Assembly: GCA_023434465.1 (NCBI GenBank)
Contig: JAEYSQ010000061.1
Location: 1 to 8,268 of the forward strand
From: Actinomycetes bacterium
GTDB taxonomy: Bacteria > Actinomycetota > Thermoleophilia > Solirubrobacterales > 70-9
Length of the DNA: 8,268 nt
Direction: 5' to 3'
The stretch's first letter is position 1, and every line of letters starts with the position of its first letter. The notes under the pieces were generated by a model. That model saw nothing but the letters and a program-made list of their open reading frames with translations. It had not been told where the DNA came from and searched no databases. The translations under genes were made by a program, and so were the position numbers. This document shows positions 1 to 6,154 of this stretch, piece after piece.

Positions 1-371
1 TGCTCGGTGAACTCGAGGAGACCTACGACGAGGCCGAGCGGGCCCGGCTTGAACAGCAGATCCGTTACGAGCGCCAGGAGAAGAGCTGGGCCGAGACCAG
101 GCTCAACCGGCTCGAGCGCCGCGCCGATTACACCCCGGTCGCGCTGAAGGTCGAAACCGGGGGTGACACATCGTCCGACGAAGAGTCATCGAGCTGGGGC
201 CTGGGCGACGCGATCGATGACGCGGGCAAGATGCTCGGCGTCGCAGCCGGGGTGACCGTGATCGCGCTGGCGGTCGCGATTCCGATCGGGATCGTCGTTC
301 TGATCAGTCTCGCTCTGAACCGGGCCTGGGTTCGCCGTTCTCGCCGCCGCGTGCTCGCCGACGAGGAGTAA
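1..371 (+). CDS. DUF4349-type membrane protein, C-terminal part (5'-truncated by window edge)
   Basis: The reading frame is open from the left edge (first full codon at position 3) to TAA at 369-371 and gives 122 residues. Visible order: a charged Glu/Arg-rich alpha-helical coiled coil (about residues 1-41), a short segment ADYTPVALKVE that reads like the beta strand after the coiled coil, an acidic Ser/Asp/Glu linker (about 55-63), a hydrophobic membrane helix (about 80-105) and an Arg-rich cytoplasmic tail (RAWVRRSRRR). Coiled coil, then 'R-x-x-Y-[ST]-x-V' strand, then one C-terminal TM helix is the usual tail of DUF4349 proteins, whose function is unknown. Topology is probably extracytoplasmic N-terminal domain with C-terminal anchor (positive-inside tail). 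Start, signal sequence and most of the DUF4349 domain lie outside the window. It converges on the response regulator gene. The family call rests on my recall of the pattern; the coding call is firm. Confidence 0.75.
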   Translation, partial: LGELEETYDEAERARLEQQIRYERQEKSWAETRLNRLERRADYTPVALKVETGGDTSSDEESSSWGLGDAIDDAGKMLGVAAGVTVIALAVAIPIGIVVLISLALNRAWVRRSRRRVLADEE

Positions 372-376
372 CCCCC

Positions 377-412
377 GTCCAGACCGCCGCGACCCGGTCC
401 AGGTCGCCGCGA
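377..412. repeat. Imperfect 20-bp-period tandem repeat
   Basis: GTCCAGACCGCCGCGA (377-392) is followed 20 bp later by GTCCAGGTCGCCGCGA (397-412), with 14 of 16 bases identical. The second copy runs directly into, and forms part of, the left arm of the large inverted repeat at 405-459. It may be a duplication scar or part of the same element. No function is known to me. Confidence 0.6.
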
Positions 413-459
413 GGTTGAAGTTAAGCGCGCTATGTGGCGGTAACTTCAACCTCGTGGCG
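405..459. repeat. Large inverted repeat/hairpin, 19-bp stem with 17-nt loop, in a convergent intergenic region
   Basis: The core arms GAGGTTGAAGTTA (411-423) and TAACTTCAACCTC (441-453) are perfect reverse complements of 13 bp. Pairing extends outward through 405-410 with 454-459, giving 19 paired positions with a single G-T wobble (409/455). The loop is 424-440 and contains the 8-bp palindrome AGCGCGCT. It sits between the stop of the DUF4349 gene and the stop of the response regulator gene, where a bidirectional terminator could be expected. However, neither flank has a T tract, so it is not a standard intrinsic terminator. Alternatives are a dispersed REP/MITE-like palindrome, a protein-binding site, or a Rho-dependent or stem-only transcription boundary. 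The structure is seen directly; its role is not. Confidence 0.85.
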
Positions 460-482
460 CGATGCAGTGATTGGTGCCGGGT

Positions 483-1136
483 TCACTCGCCGATCGCCTT
501 GACGTAGGTGAGAACGGCGAGGACGCGGCGGTGGTCTTCGGCGGTGGGGGCGAGGTCGAGCTTGCTGAAGATCGAGGTGACGTGCTTCTCGACCGCGCGC
601 TCGGTCACCACCAGGTTCTCGGCGATCGCGATGTTCGAGCGGCCCTCGGCCATCAGTCCGAGCACTTCGCGTTCGCGGGCGGTCAGGACCTCGAGCGGGT
701 CCTCGCGCCGGCGGCGGCCGAGCAGGTGGGAAACCACCTCCGGATCGAGGGCGGAGCCGCCGCTGCCAACCCGGCGGACCGACTCGGTGAAACGCTCGAT
801 CTCAGCGACCCGGTCCTTGAGCAGGTAACCGACGCCTTCGGCTGAATCGGCGACCAGGTCGAGGGCGTAACTCTCCTCGAGGTACTGGGAGAGCACCAGC
901 ACGCCGGTACCGGGGTGGAGTTCGCGAATCTTCTTCGCGGCCTGGAGACCGTCATCGGTCAGGTTTGGAGGCATGCGGATGTCGACCACAGCGACGTCCG
1001 GCTTGTGGGCGCCGACCTTCCGCAGGAGGTCCTCTGCGTCCCCGGCCTGGCCGACGACCTCGAATCCGTCGTCTTCCAGGACCCGGACCACTCCCTCTCG
1101 AAGCAGGATGGAATCGTCGGCGACAACTACCCGCAT
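483..1136 (-). CDS. NarL/FixJ-family response regulator (REC + LuxR-type HTH)
   Basis: This 217-aa cytoplasmic DNA-binding protein is activated by phosphotransfer, most likely from the kinase encoded just upstream. The receiver domain (about 1-120) has the acidic pair D7-D8, the phospho-acceptor D52 in VVDIRMPP, S83 in VLVLSQ and K107 in YLLKDRV. All receiver catalytic positions are therefore present. A short linker leads to the LuxR-type HTH (about 149-195): LTAREREVLGLMAEG, then SNIAIAENLVVTERAVEKHV as scaffold and recognition helices. The length is normal for the NarL/FixJ class. The start ATG at 1134-1136 is fixed by a strong ribosome site, GGAGGTGAGG, on the minus strand at 1141-1150. 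The gene begins 19 bp after the kinase stop, so the two are co-transcribed. The nearest named types are LiaR, DesR and VraR, but the target genes cannot be read from the protein. The divergent MMPL gene is a candidate target by position only. Confidence 0.93.
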   Translation of the reverse strand: MRVVVADDSILLREGVVRVLEDDGFEVVGQAGDAEDLLRKVGAHKPDVAVVDIRMPPNLTDDGLQAAKKIRELHPGTGVLVLSQYLEESYALDLVADSAEGVGYLLKDRVAEIERFTESVRRVGSGGSALDPEVVSHLLGRRRREDPLEVLTAREREVLGLMAEGRSNIAIAENLVVTERAVEKHVTSIFSKLDLAPTAEDHRRVLAVLTYVKAIGE

Positions 1137-1140
1137 CGAA

Positions 1141-1150
1141 CCTCACCTCC
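1141..1150 (-). promoter_or_regulatory. Strong Shine-Dalgarno site of the response regulator gene
   Basis: On the minus strand the sequence is GGAGGTGAGG, with the core GGAGGTGA ending about 6 nt before the ATG at 1136. It lies in the 19-bp gap between the kinase stop and the regulator start. It suggests the regulator is translated efficiently and independently of the kinase. Confidence 0.85.
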
Positions 1151-1155
1151 GTCTA

Positions 1156-2910
1156 TCAGCATGGGATCTCGGCCTCCACGATCGTTCCCAATCCGTCCGG
1201 GCTGGCCAACATGAAATGACCGTCAAGGGCGGCAATCCGGTCGGCCAGACCCTTGAGACCGGAACCGCGGCTGGGGTCGGCTCCCCCGACCCCGTCGTCG
1301 GAGATCCGGATGCGAACGATCCCGCTGCGGCGGGAGATGTCGACCTTGGCGCGACTCGCCCCGGCGTAGCGGACCACGTTGGTCAGCGATTCGGCGACCA
1401 CGTAGTAGGCGGCCGCCTCGACCGGCTCGGGCAGGCGGTCCTCGGGAATCTCGCCGACCTCGACCGGCAAGGGTGCCCGGTGTGCGAGAGCGAGCAGGGC
1501 TGCATCCAGACCACGGTCGGAGAGCACGGCCGGATGGATGCCGCGGGCGAGTTCCCGCAACTCGGCCAGGGTCTGCTCGAGCTCGGCGCTCGCACCGTCA
1601 ATGATTTCGATCGCGCCGCGGGGATCGGACTCGACCCGGGAGCGCACCAACTGCAGTTTGAGGGCGAGCGAGACCAGGTTTTGCTGGGCCCCGTCGTGGA
1701 GGTTTCGTTCGATCTCGCGGCGGGCGGCGTCGCCGGCCTCGACGATCCGGCTGCGGGAAGCCCGGAGTTCAGCCACGTTGGCTCGTACTTCGGCCTCGAG
1801 CCTCGCGTTCTCGAATGCGAGCGCGGCGCCGCGGCTGACCGCTTCGATCTTCTCGGGCTCCTCGAGCAGGGCTCCGTCATGCTCGATCAGTGCCACCTTG
1901 CGGCCGTCCATCGAAACGACGCTGGCGGCGCGATCGGCCCGGTCGGCCGGGTCCCTGGCCGGCAGCCCGCGGGCGTCGACATACTGCCGGGACTCGGGCA
2001 GCCAGAAAAGCAGCTCGACCGAGGGGTCGCCGAGCGCCTCGGCCACGGCATCCTGCATCTTGACCGGGTCGTTCTCATGGGCGACCTTCTCGAGCATCCT
2101 GCCGAGGGCCTGTCCCCGGACCAGTTTGCTGCGCGCGAGCCCAATCAGGAAGGCAACCGGGAGGGCCATCGCACTGAGGGCGCTTATGAAACCAAGCGTC
2201 TGTTCCGCGTGGTCCATACCGGCAATCGAAAAGACGGACTGAATACCGAGTAGCGCCAGCAGGATCGTCGAGGTCCACAGCACCGGGCCGATAAGGCGGC
2301 GCATCGGCGGCGAGGCGGACGAATACTGAGTGGTGAAACTGTGGATCAGGGCCAGCACGAGAATGATCGCGATCGCGTTGGCGACGATGAAAAGTACCGT
2401 GACGGTGGTCAACGAGTCGGTGATCATCAGCAGGTTGTTCGGCGCGTCGTCGTAGCCGAAATTCTCGGAAGTGCTGAAAAGAAGGGCCAGAGTCACCAGT
2501 CCGAGTGCGACCAGAACCAGTCTGACTACCCACCGGTCGGTACGGGTCTCGATCCTCCCGGTCGGGAAGCGGACCAGCGTCTGGACCAGGGCGAACGGAA
2601 ACACGTAGGCGATGACCAGGCCGAACGTGAAAACCAGCGAGGCGTTCGCGTAAGTCAGGAACTGGGCCATCCAGGCGAAGCTGGTGAAGACCATCCACTT
2701 GCCGAAGGCATTGTCGGGCCGGCGCCAACAGGCGAAGATCCCCACCCCCAGCCAGGTCCAACCGGTCAGCACCCGCAGGGTGATATCGATCGCCGGCCGA
2801 TCGACCTGCTGATCGGTCAGCGCGGCCATGGTCGCACCGCCGGCTCCGGCAAGAACTCCGGCGATTGCGAGCCAGGCGAGACGCGAGCGCAGATTGGAGG
2901 CGCTTCCCAT
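1156..2910 (-). CDS. Membrane sensor histidine kinase, HisKA_3/HATPase_c (LiaS/DesK/NarX class)
   Basis: This 584-aa membrane kinase should autophosphorylate on His and pass the phosphate to the adjacent NarL-type regulator. The N-terminal part (about 12-258) holds seven or eight hydrophobic segments (roughly 12-30, 45-62, 73-90, 94-112, 129-146, 169-190, 207-230, 240-258) with short loops. Sensing is therefore probably within the membrane, as in DesK-like kinases. Residues about 275-370 form a weak GAF-like region, then a coiled coil (about 363-392). The HisKA_3 dimerisation helix follows, with RREIERNLHDGAQQNLVSLA and phospho-acceptor H405. The ATPase domain shows the N box (ESLTNVVRYA, N511), G1 box DDGVGG (538-543) and G2 box GSGLKGLADRI (549-559); it looks intact. 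The start ATG at 2908-2910 has no clear Shine-Dalgarno. CAGAAT lies 6 nt upstream, so a leaderless transcript is possible but weakly supported. The gene is first in a two-gene operon and divergent from the MMPL gene. The signal is unknown. Confidence 0.93.
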   Translation of the reverse strand: MGSASNLRSRLAWLAIAGVLAGAGGATMAALTDQQVDRPAIDITLRVLTGWTWLGVGIFACWRRPDNAFGKWMVFTSFAWMAQFLTYANASLVFTFGLVIAYVFPFALVQTLVRFPTGRIETRTDRWVVRLVLVALGLVTLALLFSTSENFGYDDAPNNLLMITDSLTTVTVLFIVANAIAIILVLALIHSFTTQYSSASPPMRRLIGPVLWTSTILLALLGIQSVFSIAGMDHAEQTLGFISALSAMALPVAFLIGLARSKLVRGQALGRMLEKVAHENDPVKMQDAVAEALGDPSVELLFWLPESRQYVDARGLPARDPADRADRAASVVSMDGRKVALIEHDGALLEEPEKIEAVSRGAALAFENARLEAEVRANVAELRASRSRIVEAGDAARREIERNLHDGAQQNLVSLALKLQLVRSRVESDPRGAIEIIDGASAELEQTLAELRELARGIHPAVLSDRGLDAALLALAHRAPLPVEVGEIPEDRLPEPVEAAAYYVVAESLTNVVRYAGASRAKVDISRRSGIVRIRISDDGVGGADPSRGSGLKGLADRIAALDGHFMLASPDGLGTIVEAEIPC

Positions 2911-3072
2911 GTAGTGATTCTGACCGATGGACGGGGAGGGGTTGGTGTGGTCAGCACCCGTATGAGCGTTTTCACGGTGTGGTTTACCGCACTCCTAAGG
3001 GGCAGTGAACACGCCTCCCGAACACAGGCAGCCCCCATTTTCATGAGACCGGCCCGGAGTCACGCTGGTGCC
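2911..3072. promoter_or_regulatory. Divergent intergenic region between kinase and MMPL genes
   Basis: These 162 bp must hold the promoters of both the kinase/regulator operon (leftward) and the MMPL gene (rightward). I see no convincing -35/-10 pair in either direction. The clearest structure is the palindrome at 2977-2992 and a repeated GGTGTGGT (see separate entry). For the MMPL gene, GGAG at 3056-3059 is the only ribosome-site-like sequence, 13 nt before the chosen ATG. Confidence 0.5.
2944..2992. repeat. Candidate operator: GGTGTGGT direct repeat and 16-bp near-palindrome
   Basis: GGTGTGGT occurs at 2944-2951 and again at 2976-2983. The start-to-start distance is 32 bp, about three helical turns, so both would face the same side of the DNA. 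The second copy begins one base before, and overlaps, GTGTGGTttACCGCAC (2977-2992). That is a palindrome with 7-bp arms, one mismatch and a 2-bp centre, the geometry of a homodimeric HTH site. The site lies in the divergent promoter region, so the neighbouring NarL-type regulator is the obvious candidate binder. That link is inference; short repeats like this can arise by chance. Confidence 0.4.
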
Positions 3073-5370
3073 ATGAAATCCAGTCACAACATTGCTGCCC
3101 GCGCCGGAAGGTGGAGCGCCGCCCATCGCAAGACCGCGATCTGGGGTTGGCTGCTGTTCGTCGTCCTTGCCGTGGTGCTGGGGGGAATGTCCGGAACCCG
3201 GACCCAGACCAGCGCCGAAAGCGGGGTCGGGGAGTCAGGTCGTGCCGAGGTCGCCACCTGGGACAACTTTCCCGAATCCGCCTCGGAATCGGTCCTCGTC
3301 AAAGCGCCGCCCGAAGGCTCGAACACGAGCCCCGAGTTCCGTCAGGCCGTCAATGAGCTTACGGGCGACCTGAAAGCGACCGCCCACGTTTCCAACGTCC
3401 AGGGTCCTTTCCAGGCCGGCAACGAATCCCAGCTTTCCGCGGACGGACGTTCGGGGCTCGTTTCCTTTGACCTGGCGGGTGACGACGACCAGCTTGGTGA
3501 CCGTCTCGGTGCGACCGAGGAGGCGGTAAGCGAGGCCCGCGCCCGCGCACCCGGGCTCGAGTTCTTCCAGTTCGGAGACGCTTCCGCCAACGAACAGGTC
3601 GGACAGGCGTTCGAGGATGACTTCAAGAAGGCCGAGGTCACCTCCCTGCCCGTGACCCTGATCATCCTGGTGATCGCCTTCGGTGCCTTGATCGCGGCGG
3701 GGGTTCCGCTGCTGCTCGGTCTGACCGCGGTCGCGGCGGCGATCGGGCTGACCGCGCTGGTCAGTCACATCACGCCGATGTCCGAAGCGGCCAACTCGGT
3801 CATCCTGTTGATCGGTCTCGCGGTCGGCGTCGATTACTCGCTTTTCTATCTGCGGCGAGAGCGCGAGGAACGCGCAGCCGGGCGCTCCGAGCGGGCTGCG
3901 CTTGAAGCTGCGGCCGCGACCTCGGGCCGGGCCGTGATCGTTTCCGGCATCACGGTGATGATCGCCATGGCCGGCATGTACATGACCGGTGACGCGACCT
4001 TCGCCTCATTTGCCACCGGTACGATCCTGGTCGTCGCGGTCGCGGTACTTGGTTCGCTTACCGTGCTGCCGGCCATTCTGGCCTGGCTGGGCGACCGGGT
4101 CGAAAAGGGACGGATCCCCCTGGTCGGGCGTTTGCGCGAGCGACGGGCGCAGCGAAACACAACCGGAGATGGCGGTCTCGGGGCGAAGTTCATCCGGACC
4201 GTCCTGCGTCGACCCGGGATTTCAGCGGTGGTTGCCGGCGGGCTGCTGGTCCTGGTCGCGCTGCCCGCCTTCAAGCTCCACACGGTGGTTCCGGGCGTTG
4301 ATTCGTTGCCCCAGGACCTGCCGGTGATCAAGGCGTACAACGAGGTCGACGAGGCCTTCCCGGGTGGGCCCGAGCCGGCCAGCGTTGTGATCGAGGCAGA
4401 AGACATCCGCTCGCCCGAGGTCCAGCAGGGCATCGCAGAGCTGAAGGAAGCGGTCAAGGGCCCGGATGAGTTCGGCTCGCCGGTCACCTCGACCGTGAGC
4501 CCGAACGATCGGGTGGAAGTCGTCAACGTGCCTCTGGCCGGGGGCGGGACCGATGAAGTATCGGAAGCTGCCCTGGTCAAGCTGCGCGAGGAGGTGATTC
4601 CCGGGACGATCGGTGCGGTGCCGGGAACCGAGACCAACGTCAACGGCATGACCGCCGGGTCCAAGGATTTCAATGACCTGATGAAGAGCCGGGCGCCGCT
4701 GGTCTTTGCCTTCGTGCTGATGACCGCGTTCATCCTGCTGCTGGTCGCTTTCCGCTCGGTCGTGATCCCGTTGACCTCGATCCTGCTCAATCTGCTCTCG
4801 GTCGGGGCTGCCTACGGACTGCTCGTTTGGGTCTTCCAGGAGGGACATCTCGAGGGCCTGCTCGGTTTCGAGTCGATGGGCGGGATCACCGCCTGGCTGC
4901 CGATGTTCCTCTTCGTCGTCCTGTTCGGGCTCTCGATGGATTACCACGTCTTCATCCTGAGCCGGATCCGGGAGGCGCACGACCAGGGCAGGAGCACCGC
5001 GGAAGCGATCGAGTACGGGCTGCGCCGCACCGCCGGTCCGGTCACTTCGGCCGCGATCGTGATGGTCGCCGTCTTCTCGATCTTCGCCACCCTCTCGATG
5101 CTCGAGTTCAAGCAGATGGGGGTCGGGCTCGCGGCGGCGGTCCTGATCGACGCGACGATCGTTCGCGGGGTGCTGGTCCCGGCGACGATGAAACTGCTCG
5201 GCAAGTGGAACTGGTACCTGCCGGCCTGGCTCGAGTGGCTGCCGAAGATCAACCTGGAGGGCACTCCGGAACCGGTTCCGGTCAACACTCCGGAGCAAAC
5301 CCCGGAACCCGGTGGGTCGGAAAACCCGCAGGCCGGGAGAAAATCCGACCCATTGCCTGCCAGCAACTAA
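3073..5370 (+). CDS. MMPL-family (RND superfamily) membrane transporter
   Basis: A 765-aa proton-driven exporter of the MmpL/YdfJ-like RND type, probably moving lipids or hydrophobic compounds across the cytoplasmic membrane; substrate not predictable. It has the duplicated RND layout: TM1 (about 22-39), a first extracytoplasmic domain (about 42-188), a TM bundle (about 191-340), a cytoplasmic linker (341-377), TM7 (about 381-400), a second extracytoplasmic domain (about 402-540) and a final TM bundle (541-710). Both halves carry the Asp-Tyr pair of MmpL proton relays: D254-Y255 in GLAVGVDYSLFYLRR and D623-Y624 in GLSMDYHVFILSR. The C-terminus is a Pro/Glu-rich tail (about 728-765) with TPEP/TPEQ repeats. 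I chose ATG 3073 because the protein then begins with a short basic helix before TM1, and GGAG lies 13 nt upstream. An in-frame ATG at 3043 (775 aa) is possible. The frame stays open back to 2341, but that part is antisense to the kinase gene and is not real. It is divergent from the two-component operon and ends at a strong terminator, so it is monocistronic. Confidence 0.92.
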   Translation: MKSSHNIAARAGRWSAAHRKTAIWGWLLFVVLAVVLGGMSGTRTQTSAESGVGESGRAEVATWDNFPESASESVLVKAPPEGSNTSPEFRQAVNELTGDLKATAHVSNVQGPFQAGNESQLSADGRSGLVSFDLAGDDDQLGDRLGATEEAVSEARARAPGLEFFQFGDASANEQVGQAFEDDFKKAEVTSLPVTLIILVIAFGALIAAGVPLLLGLTAVAAAIGLTALVSHITPMSEAANSVILLIGLAVGVDYSLFYLRREREERAAGRSERAALEAAAATSGRAVIVSGITVMIAMAGMYMTGDATFASFATGTILVVAVAVLGSLTVLPAILAWLGDRVEKGRIPLVGRLRERRAQRNTTGDGGLGAKFIRTVLRRPGISAVVAGGLLVLVALPAFKLHTVVPGVDSLPQDLPVIKAYNEVDEAFPGGPEPASVVIEAEDIRSPEVQQGIAELKEAVKGPDEFGSPVTSTVSPNDRVEVVNVPLAGGGTDEVSEAALVKLREEVIPGTIGAVPGTETNVNGMTAGSKDFNDLMKSRAPLVFAFVLMTAFILLLVAFRSVVIPLTSILLNLLSVGAAYGLLVWVFQEGHLEGLLGFESMGGITAWLPMFLFVVLFGLSMDYHVFILSRIREAHDQGRSTAEAIEYGLRRTAGPVTSAAIVMVAVFSIFATLSMLEFKQMGVGLAAAVLIDATIVRGVLVPATMKLLGKWNWYLPAWLEWLPKINLEGTPEPVPVNTPEQTPEPGGSENPQAGRKSDPLPASN

Positions 5371-5383
5371 TCCACGGAGCAAG

Positions 5384-5427
5384 AAAGGGGGCCGGATCGC
5401 CGTCTTCGTGGGTGATCCGGCCCTTTT
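5384..5427 (+). terminator. Rho-independent terminator after the MMPL gene
   Basis: GGGCCGGATC (5389-5398) pairs perfectly with GATCCGGCCC (5414-5423) over 10 bp with a 15-nt loop. The stem can extend by two G-T wobbles and A-T pairs through AAAGG (5384-5388). TTTT (5424-5427) follows directly. It lies 14 nt after the MMPL stop and isolates that gene from the MarR promoter downstream. Confidence 0.9.
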
Positions 5428-5451
5428 CCGTGTCCTGTGATCTTCCTCACA

Positions 5452-5499
5452 TTGACAACAATTGCGGTTGACAAATAGTTGCGAAAGCGCAAGTATCTT
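5452..5499 (+). promoter_or_regulatory. Promoter of the MarR-MFS operon with duplicated TTGACAA
   Basis: Two perfect TTGACA -35 elements occur at 5452-5457 and 5468-5473, 16 bp apart and both within TTGACAA. The downstream one has AAGTAT (5491-5496) at 17-bp spacing or TATCTT (5494-5499) at 20 bp as -10. The AAGTAT choice would place the transcript start on or next to the ATG at 5504, that is, a leaderless mRNA, which is common in actinobacteria. The upstream one could use AATAGT (5474-5479, 16-bp spacing, 4 of 6 consensus). The two may be alternative start sites. This stretch is visibly AT-richer than its surroundings. Confidence 0.65.
5479..5492. promoter_or_regulatory. Candidate MarR operator TTGCG-N4-CGCAA
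   Basis: TTGCGAAAGCGCAA is an inverted repeat with perfect 5-bp arms and a 4-bp centre. It lies between the downstream TTGACA and the -10 element, directly ahead of the marR-like gene. MarR proteins bind short palindromes as dimers and commonly repress their own promoter by blocking RNA polymerase there. A related half-site, ATTGCGG (5461-5467), lies 18 bp upstream of the first arm. Binding itself is inferred. Confidence 0.6.
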
Positions 5500-5503
5500 T
5501 GGC

Positions 5504-6154
5504 ATGACTGACGCGGAAGCCATGGAAACCCAGGTTGAGACGGACCCGGAAGGTGCTGAAGCGAGCAGCCTGAAAGCTGTCGCCCCGGAAGGCTCTGAAG
5601 CACTTGCCGGGGGCGGGGCCGTCGACGCGGGAGCTGCGGGCGCCGGGCAGGAAGTGATCGAGAACGCCTCGCCCGAGGCGATTCAGGTTGCGCTTCAGCT
5701 CGGAACGCTGTTTCGCCGGATGCTCGCTTACGGTGCCGCGGCGACCTCGCTGCTCGACTCGGGCGCCTACAACCTCTCCTTCCTCGAGTTCAAGACGATG
5801 ATGAACCTCGGCGTGTTCGAGCAGAAAGACAACTTCTGCGTGGCTGACATCAGCGAGTCGACGGGAGCTTCGATGCCGGCGGTCAGCCGGGCGATCGACG
5901 GCCTCGTCCGCAAGGGTCTCGTTGACCGAATCGAAGATCCCGACGATCGGCGAAGGCGCCTGATCAGCCTCACCGACGACGGCCACCAGGTCACCAACGC
6001 GGCCCTGATGGGGCGGGCGGTCGGGGCTGTGGAACTGGCCGCCAGCTTCAGCGAAAAGGAACTCGAAGAACTTGACTCCCTGCTATCCCGCCTGATCGAG
6101 CGGGAAGACCTGGCCGCGATTTACCGGCAGTTGGAAGGAGCGGTCGGCAAGTGA
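5504..6154 (+). CDS. MarR-family transcriptional regulator with acidic N-terminal extension
   Basis: A 216-aa cytoplasmic winged-helix regulator, probably a ligand-released repressor of its own operon and the MFS pump. Residues about 1-52 are Glu/Ala/Gly-rich and low in complexity, not part of the MarR fold. The core begins at about 58 (PEAIQVALQLGTLFRRML). The wHTH follows: YNLSFLEFKTMMNL, CVADISESTGASMPAVSRAIDGLVRKGLV (about 112-140, recognition helix near 122-137) and a wing DRIEDPDDRRRRLISLTDDG (141-160) with the family's typical D-x-R-D-x-R-like basic loop. The C-terminal helices (about 182-212) form the dimer interface. Usual length is about 140-160 aa, so the extra residues are the N-terminal tail. 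A single Cys (C112) is present; a redox role would be speculation. ATG 5504 is preferred because the in-frame upstream TTG (5462) would put the promoter inside the gene. No Shine-Dalgarno precedes 5504, in line with a leaderless message. The gene overlaps the MFS gene by 4 nt. Confidence 0.9.
   Translation: MTDAEAMETQVETDPEGAEASSLKAVAPEGSEALAGGGAVDAGAAGAGQEVIENASPEAIQVALQLGTLFRRMLAYGAAATSLLDSGAYNLSFLEFKTMMNLGVFEQKDNFCVADISESTGASMPAVSRAIDGLVRKGLVDRIEDPDDRRRRLISLTDDGHQVTNAALMGRAVGAVELAASFSEKELEELDSLLSRLIEREDLAAIYRQLEGAVGK

Noticed and set aside
405..459. Reading the large inverted repeat as an intrinsic terminator
   Set aside because: No T tract follows the stem on either strand, unlike the clear terminator at 5384-5427. 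It is therefore listed as a repeat with unknown role.
973..2253. 426-codon open frame on + opposite the regulator and kinase genes
   Set aside because: The opposite strand carries all catalytic motifs of HisKA_3/HATPase and of the receiver domain. The + translation has no recognisable domain and is typical of GC-rich antisense frames.
2341..3072. Continuous open frame adding 244 residues upstream of the MMPL start
   Set aside because: Most of it (2341-2910) is antisense to the well-supported kinase gene, its translation is charged low-complexity sequence with no family likeness, and TM1 of the MMPL protein follows directly after ATG 3073. The open frame is a result of high-GC codon bias on the other strand.
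5462..5503. TTG at 5462 as the MarR start (230 aa)
   Set aside because: It would place the second TTGACA box, the palindrome and the -10 inside the coding region, and has no ribosome site. The added residues look non-native for the family.
4222..5523. 433-codon open frame on - opposite the MMPL and MarR starts
   Set aside because: It is very rich in Arg, Asp, Gln and His, without folds or membrane pattern, and runs through the MMPL terminator and the MarR promoter, which makes it implausible as a gene.
5447..5986. 179-codon open frame on - across the MarR promoter and gene
   Set aside because: It is antisense to the MarR wHTH, crosses the promoter/operator signals, and shows no domain.
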